DNA from: Phytoamicus setariae
GTDB lineage: Bacteria; Pseudomonadota; Alphaproteobacteria; Rhizobiales; Rhizobiaceae
Assembly: GCF_016722925.1 (NCBI RefSeq)
Contig: NZ_JAEQNC010000003.1
Span: 434,001-498,000 of the forward strand
DNA length: 64,000 bases
Reading direction: 5' to 3'
Of the stretch, positions 53,541 through 62,330 are shown one piece after another. Each line of letters opens with the position of its first letter. The stretch's first letter is position 1. The position numbers and the translations under genes are program-made. Under the pieces are notes generated by a model. It was not told where the DNA came from and searched no databases. It was given only the letters and a program-made list of their open reading frames with translations.

Positions 53541-54602
53541 TTACTCTGGTCTTGAACCGCTCCATGCGCGTTGCAGAAGATCGCGGATCGCCTGCTTCTC
53601 GATGGGGCGTGGATTCCAGTATGGATTGGTAGTGGCAAGCTCCGCGGCGCGATCGAGATCGGCCGAAGCGAGGCCAAGGACCTTCAGGCTTGTTGGAGCA
53701 CCGAGCGCAGCAGAGAAGGCGTATAATCCTGCGGCTGCGGTGGGCGCCCCAAAAATCTCGGCAACCGGCGACAGCAGTTCGGGAACCGCTTTCTCCGCAT
53801 AGGCCACCGTATGCGGCAGCATGACTGCGTGCGTTTCTGCGTGCGGCAAGTCGTACGTGCCGCCGAGCGTGTGACAGATCTTGTGATGCAGCGCCATTCC
53901 GACCATGCCGAGCACGCTGCCACAGAGCCAGGAGCCGTAGAGCGCATTCGAGCGCGCCACGGCATCGCCCGGATTGGTGACGATGCCCGGCAAAGCCACC
54001 TTCAGGGCGCGCACGCCTTCGACAGCCATCATCGATGCGATCGGATTGCGGTCCTGCGCACAAAGACCCTCGACCGCATGCGCGATCGCATTCAGGCCCG
54101 AGGTGACGCTTATCGCAACAGGAAGACCGCGTGTGAGATCCGGATCGTAGATGACTGTTTCGGGAAGGATCGAGGAGCCGCGTACGGTCGTTTTCACGCC
54201 TCTCTCGGTCTGGCCAAGGATGGGCGTGACTTCCGACCCGGCATAGGTGGTCGCAATGACGATCTGCGGCGCATCGTTTCGATAGGCTATGGCCTTGCCG
54301 AGCCCGATCGTCGAGCCGCCACCGAAAGCGACCACGCAGTCCGCACCCGTGTCTGAGTAGACGGCCATTGCCCTTTCCGTCACCTCGACCGGCGTGTGCA
54401 TCGTGGCCTCCGCGAAAACGCCGGCGGCAAGATTGCCAAGCGTCTGGGCGATCGCTTCAACATCAGGCTTCTGAAATGGGGTCGAGAGCAGCAAGGCGCG
54501 GCGGCGGCCCAATCGACGAATTTCTTCGCCAAGCTCCGCCGCCCTGCCTGACCCAAAAAGAATGCGTGCCGGATTTCCCGTATAGATAAATGACTGGTCC
54601 AC
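53541..54602 (-). CDS. Maleylacetate reductase (module A)
   Basis: A 353-residue iron-type alcohol dehydrogenase-fold enzyme that reduces maleylacetate to 3-oxoadipate with NAD(P)H. The N-terminus FIYTGNPARILFGSGRAAELGEEIRRLGRRRALLLSTP and the nucleotide-binding GGGSTIGLGKAIAYRNDAPQIVIATTYAGSEVTPILGQTERGVKTT match the family; HHKICHTLGGTYDLPHAETHAVMLPH is the usual metal-binding region. The module B copy at 57941 is a close homologue. Lies between the hydroxylase and the importer genes. Confidence 0.92.
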   Translation of the reverse strand: MDQSFIYTGNPARILFGSGRAAELGEEIRRLGRRRALLLSTPFQKPDVEAIAQTLGNLAAGVFAEATMHTPVEVTERAMAVYSDTGADCVVAFGGGSTIGLGKAIAYRNDAPQIVIATTYAGSEVTPILGQTERGVKTTVRGSSILPETVIYDPDLTRGLPVAISVTSGLNAIAHAVEGLCAQDRNPIASMMAVEGVRALKVALPGIVTNPGDAVARSNALYGSWLCGSVLGMVGMALHHKICHTLGGTYDLPHAETHAVMLPHTVAYAEKAVPELLSPVAEIFGAPTAAAGLYAFSAALGAPTSLKVLGLASADLDRAAELATTNPYWNPRPIEKQAIRDLLQRAWSGSRPE

Positions 54603-54667
54603 GACCCCATCCCTTCAGCATTGTTTTCAAGAGCCTTAACGACAGTTCCGTCAGGCTCTCGGGTTCA

Positions 54668-56296
54668 TCAGGCGACGGCCCGTTCCACCACATCGTTCAG
54701 GCAGAGGCGCTCAAGCACCCTGTCAAATCGATGACAAAGCTCCTCGGGGGTCGAAGCGGTTGCAGCAACATAGAAGTCAGGACGGAGAACGACGTAACTT
54801 GCGCCGATGCCCTTCAGCCAATTGGCATAGGTACCCTCGCTATCGACGGCGTCACATTGTTCGCCGGAGCCGCCAATGCGAACGGTGTGGCCGCCGAGCT
54901 TGCGCAGGTTTCGCAACTGATCAGGATGGAGTGCGTTTGCGGGGTCGGCATCGAGCCCCAACACCATCCAGCCGAAGCCGACGGCCTGATCGAAACGGTC
55001 CTTTTTGCCATTGGCTTCGACCACGCCCTGCACCGACAGTTCGCCCGCGTGATGGGATTCCGGCAACCAGATGCCCGGCCCAAGCTGGCAGATATCGGTC
55101 GGGAGAGGCGTAAAGTTTCTTGCTTCAAGCTCGGCCCTCATCTGGCGGTCACGCTCGGCCGCTTCCTCGGGATCGGAGATGCAGATGATCTTGCCGAGTT
55201 GCTGGCTGAAATCGATATAGTGCTTGGCGTGCTCCAGGCGCTCCGTCGTGTAGCTGTCGAGGACCTTGTCGGACAGAGTGCCATCCAAAATCCCGTTCAG
55301 ACGCCAGGCCAGTGCAAAAGCATCACGCAACCCGGCGCACATGCCCTCGCCGGCAAAGGGCGGCATCAGGTGCGCTGCATCACCCGCTATCGCACAACGG
55401 CCCTTGTTCCACTGCTTTGCCCAACGCGCCTGGAAGCGGTAAACGGCGCTGCGCTCCAGCGTGGCGTTGTCTCGCGTAAGGCCCCACGGCTCCAGCAGCT
55501 TCCAAGCGTTGTCCTCCAGTGCGAGTTCGGCGGGATTTTCGCCGGGAAGAACCATGTATTCCCAACGCCGGCGCCCCGGACCGCCGGGAACGATTGTCGT
55601 CGGCCGGCGTGGATCGCAGAGCTGCCACTGGGCGGGCTGCATGACATAATCGCCATGCGGGATCATATCGAGGATCAGCCAGTCGAAGAAATAACCCTTG
55701 TCTTCGTTCTCGATACCGAGGGCCTGCCGGACGAAGCTGTTCGCACCATCAGCACCCACGACATACTCGGCCTGTACCGTCAGCTTCTCCGTGCTATCCG
55801 CATCCTCGGCGGGATTGCGCAGCAGGTTCAACGTGACGCCATGCTCATCCTGGACGAGACCGCAGGCCTCGAAACCCTTAATATGCTTAATACTCGAATA
55901 TTGTGTCGAAATCCTCGTGAGGCGCTTCTCCAGGTCCGGCTGGTTGAACCAGTAACGCACGCGCCAACCCGACGCCGACGTGCTCTGCCAATCGACGATC
56001 TGGATGTTTTCGCCATTGGCGTCTTTCCAGTAATAGAGTTCGTCGTGATAGTTGATCGCCGAGTCATTCTCGCTGTCGATGCCGAGGACGGCGAGAATTC
56101 GGGCGATCTCATGGTCGTAGGTGACCGCACGCGGGCGACCATAGGTCTCCGTCCATCGCTCGATCAAGGCGACTTTCTTTCCGGCCTTGCCCAGAAGTAT
56201 CGCAAGAAGGGTTCCGACGGGACCGCCGCCCACAATTGCAACATCAGCGTGAAACAGCTCGCCATCCGGCGAAATTCGACTCGACTTGTTGCTCAA
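54668..56296 (-). CDS. FAD-dependent phenol-type monooxygenase (TfdB/resorcinol hydroxylase-like)
   Basis: A 542-residue class A flavoprotein hydroxylase with GxGxxG FAD motif (DVAIVGGGPVGTLLAILLGKAGKKVALIERW), the middle motif FRVEADGANSFVRQAL-like (YVVGADGANSFVRQALGIENED) and the FAD ribityl site RCAIAGDAAHLMPPFAGEGMCAGLRDAFALAWRL. The C-terminal thioredoxin-like domain is present. It should hydroxylate a resorcinol-like or chlorophenol-like phenol to hydroxyquinol. The start is a TTG at 56296 with GGAGG 5 bp upstream; an ATG 13 codons earlier lacks a good Shine-Dalgarno sequence. It heads module A. Confidence 0.88.
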   Translation of the reverse strand: MSNKSSRISPDGELFHADVAIVGGGPVGTLLAILLGKAGKKVALIERWTETYGRPRAVTYDHEIARILAVLGIDSENDSAINYHDELYYWKDANGENIQIVDWQSTSASGWRVRYWFNQPDLEKRLTRISTQYSSIKHIKGFEACGLVQDEHGVTLNLLRNPAEDADSTEKLTVQAEYVVGADGANSFVRQALGIENEDKGYFFDWLILDMIPHGDYVMQPAQWQLCDPRRPTTIVPGGPGRRRWEYMVLPGENPAELALEDNAWKLLEPWGLTRDNATLERSAVYRFQARWAKQWNKGRCAIAGDAAHLMPPFAGEGMCAGLRDAFALAWRLNGILDGTLSDKVLDSYTTERLEHAKHYIDFSQQLGKIICISDPEEAAERDRQMRAELEARNFTPLPTDICQLGPGIWLPESHHAGELSVQGVVEANGKKDRFDQAVGFGWMVLGLDADPANALHPDQLRNLRKLGGHTVRIGGSGEQCDAVDSEGTYANWLKGIGASYVVLRPDFYVAATASTPEELCHRFDRVLERLCLNDVVERAVA

Positions 56297-56757
56297 TCTT
56301 TCCTCCGTCTTCAAACACACGCCATCCAGACGCACAGCAGCGCCATCGCCGGACTGATAAATTCGGTACGATTTCAGCTTCTATTGGGTCTTTTCCGTCG
56401 TCAGAGCGGACCTTTCAGGCCCAGCCCATCGCTACGCCTTGGGAACGCTTTTCCGTATTGTGCTCAATGAGCCGAGCGCACGCTGGGAATACCTCACCGA
56501 AAATTCCTCCAGATCCTCCGTTGGAATTGACGTTAGATCAAAAATGAATGACATTCAATATAGAATATTATTCGGTATCGAAATCTGTGATTGAGGTGCT
56601 TCCTTAAAAAATCTCGTCGCCGGCCGTTGAACGAGCTACCATCATGAGACATTGACGATTTGGCCGCTTCACTCCCATTTTCGCGGCTGAGAAATGGTCG
56701 ACACCCGGTATTCGAACGCGATTCGGATATGAGGCTTGAAGTAAGGACGAGAGAGTT
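56297..56757. other. 461-bp divergent control region of module A
   Basis: This spacer lies between the FAD hydroxylase and the TetR gene. It holds the two palindromes listed separately. A possible relic of coding sequence near 56340-56500 could not be assigned. Confidence 0.55.
56546..56573. promoter_or_regulatory. Paired palindromic TetR operator
   Basis: GAATGACATTC (56546-56556) and GAATATTATTC (56563-56573) are both perfect 11-bp palindromes of form GAATN-N-NATTC, centred 17 bp apart. They lie 250 bp upstream of the hydroxylase and about 185 bp upstream of the TetR gene. Such tandem sites commonly bind two TetR-type dimers. Confidence 0.6.
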
Positions 56758-57426
56758 ATGGATACGAAGCGGGCAGAGGGCAGAGTAGCCCGACGGCAAA
56801 AGCGCAACCGCACGGCTTTGCTGGAAGCCGGCGAGGAAGTCATGTCGGAAAAGGGGATTGATGCCGCAACGATGCAGGAGATTGCAGAACGGGCGGACGT
56901 TGGCGCCGGTACAGTCTACAACTACTTCAAGTCCAAGGACGATCTGGCAGTCGCTGTTCTGGAGAACATCATGGAACGTTTGGCGGAGCGCATCGAGGAC
57001 GTGACGGACACGTTTTCGGACCCTGCCCAGGTTTATGCATTCGGTATTCGGCAGGTGCTCGAAACGGCCACGGGGGATGTACGATGGAAGCAACTGCTCC
57101 ATCGCTCCGAAGTCATCGCTGACGCGCTTTATCGGCGAATGGGGCCCTACCCCATGCGGGATATGCGCCTGGCCACTGAGGCTGGACGCTTCAATGTCAC
57201 GGATCCAGCCCTCATCTGGCGTTTGACCTCGCATGCGATCGTTGGCTTTGCTCTCGGCATCACCAAGGATGGCCTGCCACCCAGCTCGATCAACGAGGCA
57301 GTTATCCGGCTTTTGTGCATGACCGGTCTCGCGATTGATGACGCGGCCGAACTCGCCGCGAGGCCATGCCCACCACTGCCTCCGCAACCGGCTCCGCGCA
57401 AAAACCGCATCAGCGATTACATGTGA
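56758..57426 (+). CDS. TetR family transcriptional regulator (module A)
   Basis: A 222-residue regulator with a TetR helix-turn-helix at about residues 16-62 (RTALLEAGEEVMSEKGIDAATMQEIAERADVGAGTVYNYFKSKDDLAVAVLENIMERLAERI), including the classic GTVYNYFKSKDDL. The ligand domain is of the general AcrR-like type. It is divergent from the module A operon and probably controls it in response to a phenolic ligand or pathway intermediate. Confidence 0.9.
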   Translation: MDTKRAEGRVARRQKRNRTALLEAGEEVMSEKGIDAATMQEIAERADVGAGTVYNYFKSKDDLAVAVLENIMERLAERIEDVTDTFSDPAQVYAFGIRQVLETATGDVRWKQLLHRSEVIADALYRRMGPYPMRDMRLATEAGRFNVTDPALIWRLTSHAIVGFALGITKDGLPPSSINEAVIRLLCMTGLAIDDAAELAARPCPPLPPQPAPRKNRISDYM

Positions 57427-57940
57427 AGAATGCCAAGCCGGCGTCACGCGACATCGCAACGGCTGTGGGATAGACTGAAGGAGATTCCATATTCGAAACG
57501 AAACTGCAGAAAGAAAGACTCCTCGCACGCAAAGCACTTGAGCGTGCCGGACGCCTGGCCTTCAAGCCCAGCGGGCTCGAGATCTCTGACCACCGTTGGC
57601 CGGTTGATCCATATGGGTTCCGCCGAAGATGATGGTTGCGCATTCTACAGCGAAACCCACGTCGGAATGAAAATTCCTGTTCGCGGCTTTCTGTTCAACT
57701 GGCTGGTCCTGCCGTTTGTCTATTCGCGCAAGAAGGGTGAGCATTGGATCAAGCACAATATCGAGGAAAGCGGCCGGACCGAGGATGCGCTTCCGTTTTT
57801 GTATGCTCATGCCGACAGCGGTCTTGGACCAAGCCCTACTTCACGCGTTTTGACACAATGAAGTTGATGCGCAAGCTCCTGTCGTGTCCCTGTCCGGCGT
57901 CGAATGATCGTCCGATGGATGCATCAATCTGTTTTCGCAG
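57427..57940. other. 514-bp degenerate region between modules A and B
   Basis: No intact gene. Two conserved-looking pieces lie in different frames: a short N-terminal-like stretch at 57489-57635 (KLQKERLLARKALERAGRLA...DPYGF), and the C-terminal SRPBCC-like piece at 57596-57861, annotated separately. Together they suggest a decayed gene or genes. Confidence 0.5.
57596..57861 (+). pseudogene. Remnant of an SRPBCC-like protein, C-terminal part
   Basis: The frame translates to SAEDDGCAFYSETHVGMKIPVRGFLFNWLVLPFVYSRKKGEHWIKHNIEESGRTEDALPFLYAHAD, which resembles the C-terminal helix region of SRPBCC/polyketide cyclase-type proteins. Upstream sequence in this frame is not protein-like, and a stretch in another frame looks like a lost N-terminal part. 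Probably a decayed gene; the family assignment is uncertain. Confidence 0.4.
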
Positions 57941-59014
57941 TCAGGCGACCGGCGGATCGCCTGACCAGGCGGCCTGCAGCAGTCGCCGGATCGCGTCCCG
58001 CTCGACCAAGCGTGGGTTCCAATAGGGGTTTTTCGCGGCTAGATCGGCAGCATGGTCGAGGTCACCTGCCTTCAACCCCAGATCTTCAAGTGACATCGGC
58101 GCGTTCACCGTACCGGCGAAACGGTGAAGCGCCATTCCCGGCTCGTCGTCGCCGAAGAGCTCGGCAAGGGGTCGCAGTTCATCACGCGCCGCTCTAGCGT
58201 TGTAGGCAATGGCATGCGGTAGAATAACGGCGTGGGTTTCGGCATGCGGCAGGTCAAAACTGCCCCCCAGTGTGTGGCAAAGCTTGTGATGCAGTGCCAT
58301 GCCGACCTGCCCCAGCACCGTGCCGCACAGCCATGCGCCATAAAGAGTTTCGGCGCGCGCGCTCAGGTCGTCGGGATTGGCCAGCACGCGCGGCAGGGCA
58401 TCGCGGAAGGCCCGCATTCCCTCAACTGCCATAAGCGAGGTGAGTGGCGTGCGGTTCTGAGCGTAAAGCCCTTCGGCAGCATGCGCTATGGCATTGAGCG
58501 CGCTCGCCACCGTCATTGCTATCGGCAGGGTACGCACCAGTTCGGCATCATAGAGGATGACCTCCGGCTGCACTCTGGCGTCGGTCAAAGTGGTCTTCAC
58601 GCCATCTTCGGTCTGGCCGAGAATGGCAGTCGCCTCGCTGCCCGCATAGGTTGTCGGTACGACGATCTGCGGCAGATCGGTGCGTAATGCAATCGCTTTG
58701 CCGAGCCCGGTGGTTGAACCGCCACCGACGGCCACGAGGCAGTCGGCCCCGATCTCACGCGCATAGGACGCCGCTTCCTCGGAAATCGCCACCGGCGTAT
58801 GCATCCGCGCACGGCTGAAGGTCCCGGCAACGTGATCGCCACACAGCACCGCGAATTCCTCTGCCACGGAAACTTGCTCCGGCGTCGTCAGGATAAGGGC
58901 GCGCCGGCAATCCAGCCGCTTGATCTCCGCAACAAGGTCGTGACGCACACCGGCGCCGAAACGCACGCGAATTGCCGGCCATTGCACGGCAAACTCTTCA
59001 CGGAAAAATGACAT
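57941..59014 (-). CDS. Maleylacetate reductase (module B)
   Basis: A 357-residue paralogue of the module A enzyme, with GVRHDLVAEIKRLDCRRALILTTP at the N-terminus, GGGSTTGLGKAIALRTDLPQIVVPTTYAGSEATAILGQTEDGVKTT for nucleotide binding, and HHKLCHTLGGSFDLPHAETHAVILPH at the metal-type region. It reduces maleylacetate to 3-oxoadipate. It is the last gene of module B, 93 bp after hydroxyquinol dioxygenase. Confidence 0.92.
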   Translation of the reverse strand: MSFFREEFAVQWPAIRVRFGAGVRHDLVAEIKRLDCRRALILTTPEQVSVAEEFAVLCGDHVAGTFSRARMHTPVAISEEAASYAREIGADCLVAVGGGSTTGLGKAIALRTDLPQIVVPTTYAGSEATAILGQTEDGVKTTLTDARVQPEVILYDAELVRTLPIAMTVASALNAIAHAAEGLYAQNRTPLTSLMAVEGMRAFRDALPRVLANPDDLSARAETLYGAWLCGTVLGQVGMALHHKLCHTLGGSFDLPHAETHAVILPHAIAYNARAARDELRPLAELFGDDEPGMALHRFAGTVNAPMSLEDLGLKAGDLDHAADLAAKNPYWNPRLVERDAIRRLLQAAWSGDPPVA

Positions 59015-59107
59015 GGGGCTCCTCCATACGGCGTCCGCATTCCTTTGGACGTACTGCGTTCGTCGAACATCGTTTTATCGACAGGTTTGTCACCTCTCTC
59101 CTTGCGC

Positions 59108-59956
59108 TCATTCAGGTGTCATCATGAAGTCGAAGGGAGAGCGCCAGAGCGTCGGCGCCCCTTCTAGCCGCTCATAGGGGGCGATCAGCGACTCCTTCAC
59201 CCCGAAGACCGCGTCGGAAGACAAGTATCCATCGCCACCGACGAAAGTATGCGTCACCAGTTTGCGAAAACCCGGCGCGCTGATCATATAGTGCATGTGG
59301 GCTGGCCGCCACGGATGACGTCCGAGATAACCAAGAAGCCGTCCGACAGGGCCGTCGTCGGGGATCGGATAGCTCACCGGGCGGATGCCGACAAAACTGT
59401 AGCGGCCGTCGGCTCGAGTGATGAAACGACCGCGATTGTTCCATTTAGGCTGGATATCTGGCTGCTGAACATCGTAGAAACCGTCGGCATTGTCTGACCA
59501 GACATCGACACAGGCCCCCTCGACCGGCTGGCCTGAAAGGTCCAGAACGCAACCTTCGAACAGGCAGCTTTCACCCTTGCCATCCAGGCTGATGACCGAG
59601 CCATGTTCGCGCACCGGTGCATTCTCTACATGGAAAGGACCAAGGACCGTGCTTTCGGTCGCCCCCTTCGGGCGTCGGTTGGTTATGGCGTCCACCAGCA
59701 TCGAACAACCCAGCACATCCGAGAGCAGGATGAATTCCTGCCGTTCCTGCGTGCAGATTTGCCCCGTTCTGGTCAGAAAATCGATCGCCACGCCCCATTC
59801 GTCGGCAGTCAGCTTCACTTCCTTGACGAAGGCATGCAGATGCTTGACAATGCCCGCCATGATTTCAGCCAGTCGCGGGTCCGTATTGTCGTCCATACGG
59901 GCATTCACGATGGCGGCCGAATCCTCTTCCGCGAAGTATTTCACGATATCCTCCAT
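59108..59956 (-). CDS. Hydroxyquinol 1,2-dioxygenase (module B)
   Basis: A 282-residue intradiol dioxygenase, paralogous to the enzyme at 47915. Conserved ligands are in DNADGFYDVQQPD, PVSYPIPDDGP and RPAHMHYM. Conserved N-terminal helices (VKHLHAFVKEVKLTADEWGVAIDFLTRTGQICTQERQEFILLSDVLGCSM) are complete. The ATG at 59956 is one choice, but a GTG at 59944 follows GGAGG at 5 bp and aligns exactly with the paralogue's first residue, so it is a serious alternative. Confidence 0.93.
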   Translation of the reverse strand: MEDIVKYFAEEDSAAIVNARMDDNTDPRLAEIMAGIVKHLHAFVKEVKLTADEWGVAIDFLTRTGQICTQERQEFILLSDVLGCSMLVDAITNRRPKGATESTVLGPFHVENAPVREHGSVISLDGKGESCLFEGCVLDLSGQPVEGACVDVWSDNADGFYDVQQPDIQPKWNNRGRFITRADGRYSFVGIRPVSYPIPDDGPVGRLLGYLGRHPWRPAHMHYMISAPGFRKLVTHTFVGGDGYLSSDAVFGVKESLIAPYERLEGAPTLWRSPFDFMMTPE

Positions 59957-60067
59957 TGTCCTTTTGTATTGCCAGCGTCTTCACGCGGCATTGCTTTTGC
60001 TCCACCAGAAGCTGGGCACTACCTTGCGCGAGTGGGGCTCTTGGCCACGCGCAACGTGGCCAGGAAG

Positions 60068-60559
60068 TTAAGCGAGGGCGACCGAGCGCGCATACTTCCC
60101 ATCCTCATAGAGCAGAGGGGAAATATTCTCGCTGATCAACACACGATGAACGCCACCAATGAAGACCCTGTGAGTCCCAAACTCGATTGACTTTTCCAGC
60201 GAGCAGAACAGGTTAGCCTGCGCGTCGAAGAGAAAAGGAAGACCTTCCTCGGACTGCCGCCAGTCACCAGCCGAAAAGCGCTGTTCGCCCTTCAGCTTGC
60301 CTGCGAACGCTGTAGAAATCTCATGTTGATCCACTTGCAGCATGTTCACGCAGAACCTTTCGCTTGCCAGAAGAGGAACATGCAGGGATGACGCTGTGTT
60401 GATGCAAACCAACAGAGCAGCAGGCTCAGCGCAGACCGACGTAACGGCGGTCGCCGTCATGCCATATCTGGTGCCGTTGTGTTCGCTTGTGATGACACTG
60501 ACTGTTGTCGTTAGTCGGCGCATCGCGCCGCGGAAGTCGTCGGTAATCTCCGTGATCAT
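60068..60559 (-). CDS. Flavin reductase (small component of two-component monooxygenase)
   Basis: A 163-residue flavin reductase of the FMN-binding split-barrel family (DIM6/NTAB): ITDDFRGAMRRLTTTVSVITSEHNGTRYGMTATAVTSVCAEPAALLVCINTASSLHVPLLASERFCVNML, ending with EFGTHRVFIGGVHRVL. It supplies reduced flavin to the large component at 60964. This is the arrangement reported for resorcinol hydroxylase of Rhizobium (GraA/GraD). The start overlaps the EthD-like gene by 4 bp (60556-60559). Confidence 0.92.
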   Translation of the reverse strand: MITEITDDFRGAMRRLTTTVSVITSEHNGTRYGMTATAVTSVCAEPAALLVCINTASSLHVPLLASERFCVNMLQVDQHEISTAFAGKLKGEQRFSAGDWRQSEEGLPFLFDAQANLFCSLEKSIEFGTHRVFIGGVHRVLISENISPLLYEDGKYARSVALA

Positions 60560-60891
60560 CGCGCATCTCCGGAAAACCTCTCGCATCGGAGTTGCGCAGC
60601 GACTTCGTAGGTCAAAATAGTGACTCCGGCCGCCGCGTAGTTTGGGACATCAGCAGCCGCCGCGGCACCCTCCGGCGAATCCAAAGCCGCCTGCATCGCG
60701 TCCCGGGTATCGAATTCACATTCGACCAGGGCGTAATAAGGCGAATTGTCGCCACCTGCGATATCGAAAGCATGCCTCATGGCCCTTAGATTTTGGAATT
60801 TTGAAACCAGTGGAAGATGCACCTGCTCAAGGTGCTGGCGGAACTGGATGATGTCCGCAGGGTGGTTGTACAGGGCAATCAACTTGTGCAT
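60556..60891 (-). CDS. EthD-like small protein
   Basis: A 111-residue dimeric alpha-beta barrel-type protein: HKLIALYNHPADIIQFRQHLEQVHLPLVSKFQNLRAMRHAFDIAGGDNSPYYALVECEFDTRDAMQAALDSPEGAAAAADVPNYAAAGVTILTYEV. This matches the EthD pattern, found as an accessory in oxygenase operons, with no clear catalytic role. It is translationally coupled to the flavin reductase gene. Confidence 0.85.
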   Translation of the reverse strand: MHKLIALYNHPADIIQFRQHLEQVHLPLVSKFQNLRAMRHAFDIAGGDNSPYYALVECEFDTRDAMQAALDSPEGAAAAADVPNYAAAGVTILTYEVAAQLRCERFSGDAR

Positions 60892-60920
60892 TCAGGTTCT
60901 CCTCATATCCTCAGCTTGAA

Positions 60921-60959
60921 CTGCGGCTGCTGGCAGGTTTCGCATGCCAGCAGCCGCAG
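60921..60959 (-). promoter_or_regulatory. Strong hairpin between monooxygenase and EthD-like genes
   Basis: CTGCGGCTGCTGGCA (60921-60935) and TGCCAGCAGCCGCAG (60945-60959) form a perfect 15-bp stem with a 9-nt loop. It begins 4 bp after the monooxygenase stop codon. No T-run follows on the coding strand. It probably stabilises the monooxygenase mRNA or partly ends transcription. Confidence 0.75.
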
Positions 60960-60963
60960 TGTG

Positions 60964-62208
60964 TCAAAACGGTTGAACGATTTCTTCGACACCGAAGAGA
61001 ACGCGGCCGTAGATCAGGTTCGCCATTTCCGGGAGAACGAAAGCGTGTCTGCTGGCCACTTCGCTATCGCGCCAAATGCGCTGCAAACTGTTGGACAACG
61101 CAAAGCTCGATGCACCGTTGACACTCAAAAGTTTATTGATGGCTTCACGTGCTAGCTTACCCGCTTGGCCTGTATCCATGCGGATGCGCGCTCGGGTCAG
61201 GGGATCAAGCTTCTCCTTGCGCAGAGCAGCGCTATCAATATCCGCGCACGCACGGGCCACGAGCAAATAGGCCTGATCAGCCAATGAGACTGCTTCCGCG
61301 AGTTCGATTTGGTGAACCGGCGAATGGCGAGCTTGAGTGAATGTTGTGTACGCAACTGATTTTGTTGGAGCCTTGGAAAGGGTCAGATCAATCGCACCAC
61401 GAGCGAGGCCAAGTTGGGCTGCAACGAGAACGATCTCAGCCACGGGAACGAACGATGCGTAGTCGTTCGGCTCATCGGAGTCGGATCTCGCGTATGCTTC
61501 GTTCGCCATATCACCGAAATTCTGAATGCGGTGACTGGGGATGAAAACGTTGTCGGCGACCAGCGTGTTGCTGCCGGACGCGCGCATACCTGCGACGAAC
61601 CAGGTGTCGCGGTAGGTAAGATCACTGAACGGCACCAGGGCAAGCCCGAGGATTGTAGAGCCGTCCGGATTCGTGCCGAGGCTGACGCCCAGGGTTGCCC
61701 ACTGAGCATGCCGCGAGCCGGAAGCATACCACCATTCGCCGGTCACCCGAATGCCCCCTTCGACAATCTCGGTTTTCGCCGGCGCGGTGAAAATACCGCA
61801 GATGCGAGCGCCCGGGGTGGTGCCAAAGGACTCTTCCTGAGCCTGATCCGAGTAGAGTGAGGCAAACCAGGTGCAGACGTTCAGAAGAGCCATCGCCCAT
61901 GCCGTCCCGCCATCCGCCTTCGCGACCTCAGCTACCGCGTCGATGAAGGTCCGGAAATTCGCGCCGCTCCCTCCAAGCCGTTTCGGTACAGAAATGTGAA
62001 ACAGGCCGCGCTCATGTAGTGCGTTTACGACCTCTTCGGAAACACAGCGATTGTCCTCACCTTCCTGCGCGTGTTTGCGGACAATCTCCAACACTTCACG
62101 TGCTCTGGAAACGATTTCCAGATCTGGTCCTGGCGCATCAAAGAATGCATCGAGGGGACGTGAAATCGGGTTTGGTGTTTCACTGGTGGAACCCAGTTTG
62201 TTCAGCAT
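60964..62208 (-). CDS. Acyl-CoA dehydrogenase-fold flavin monooxygenase (resorcinol hydroxylase-like large component)
   Basis: A 414-residue reduced-flavin-dependent monooxygenase with the acyl-CoA dehydrogenase fold (group D): LHERGLFHISVPKRLGGSGANFRTFIDAVAEVAKADGGTAWAMALLNVCTWFASLYSDQAQEESFG, then ITGEWWYASGSRHAQW-like beta domain (IRVTGEWWYASGSRHAQWATLG) and C-terminal helices with SLQRIWRDSEVASRHAFVLPE. It resembles large components such as HpaB-like C2, TftD and GraA. It should hydroxylate a resorcinol-like phenol with reduced flavin from the product at 60068. AAGGAGG precedes the ATG, and a sigma54 promoter lies upstream. Confidence 0.88.
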   Translation of the reverse strand: MLNKLGSTSETPNPISRPLDAFFDAPGPDLEIVSRAREVLEIVRKHAQEGEDNRCVSEEVVNALHERGLFHISVPKRLGGSGANFRTFIDAVAEVAKADGGTAWAMALLNVCTWFASLYSDQAQEESFGTTPGARICGIFTAPAKTEIVEGGIRVTGEWWYASGSRHAQWATLGVSLGTNPDGSTILGLALVPFSDLTYRDTWFVAGMRASGSNTLVADNVFIPSHRIQNFGDMANEAYARSDSDEPNDYASFVPVAEIVLVAAQLGLARGAIDLTLSKAPTKSVAYTTFTQARHSPVHQIELAEAVSLADQAYLLVARACADIDSAALRKEKLDPLTRARIRMDTGQAGKLAREAINKLLSVNGASSFALSNSLQRIWRDSEVASRHAFVLPEMANLIYGRVLFGVEEIVQPF

Positions 62209-62260
62209 ATTCTCCTCCTTATTCAGCCGGGGCCAATCGCCTCAACGGCATGCTTGAATT

Positions 62261-62276
62261 TGCATAAGTCGTGCCA
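62261..62276 (-). promoter_or_regulatory. Sigma54 (-24/-12) promoter for module B
   Basis: The minus strand reads TGGCACGACTTATGCA, close to the consensus TGGCAC-N5-TTGCA, with the GG-N10-GC spacing exact. The only mismatch is A for T in the -12 block. It is 53 bp upstream of the monooxygenase ATG. The divergent gene encodes a sigma54-dependent activator, so this is very probably its target. Confidence 0.85.
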
Positions 62277-62295
62277 ACCGGTCCGTCGCTTGCCG

Positions 62296-62330
62296 ATCAA
62301 TCGTTATTCCATTGATAAATAATCGTTATT
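62296..62330. promoter_or_regulatory. Tandem activator sites (UAS) for the XylR/DmpR-like regulator
   Basis: AATCGTTATT occurs at 62299-62308 and again at 62321-62330, exactly 22 bp apart (two helical turns). The first copy lies within the inverted repeat ATCAAT (62296-62301) and ATTGAT (62311-62316). This fits paired upstream activating sites of XylR-type proteins, though they lie closer to the -24 element than usual. Confidence 0.6.

Noticed and set aside
60013-60027. Second sigma54-like site on the plus strand (TGGGCACTACCTTGC)
   Set aside because: It points the wrong way for both neighbouring genes, with no gene downstream on that strand.
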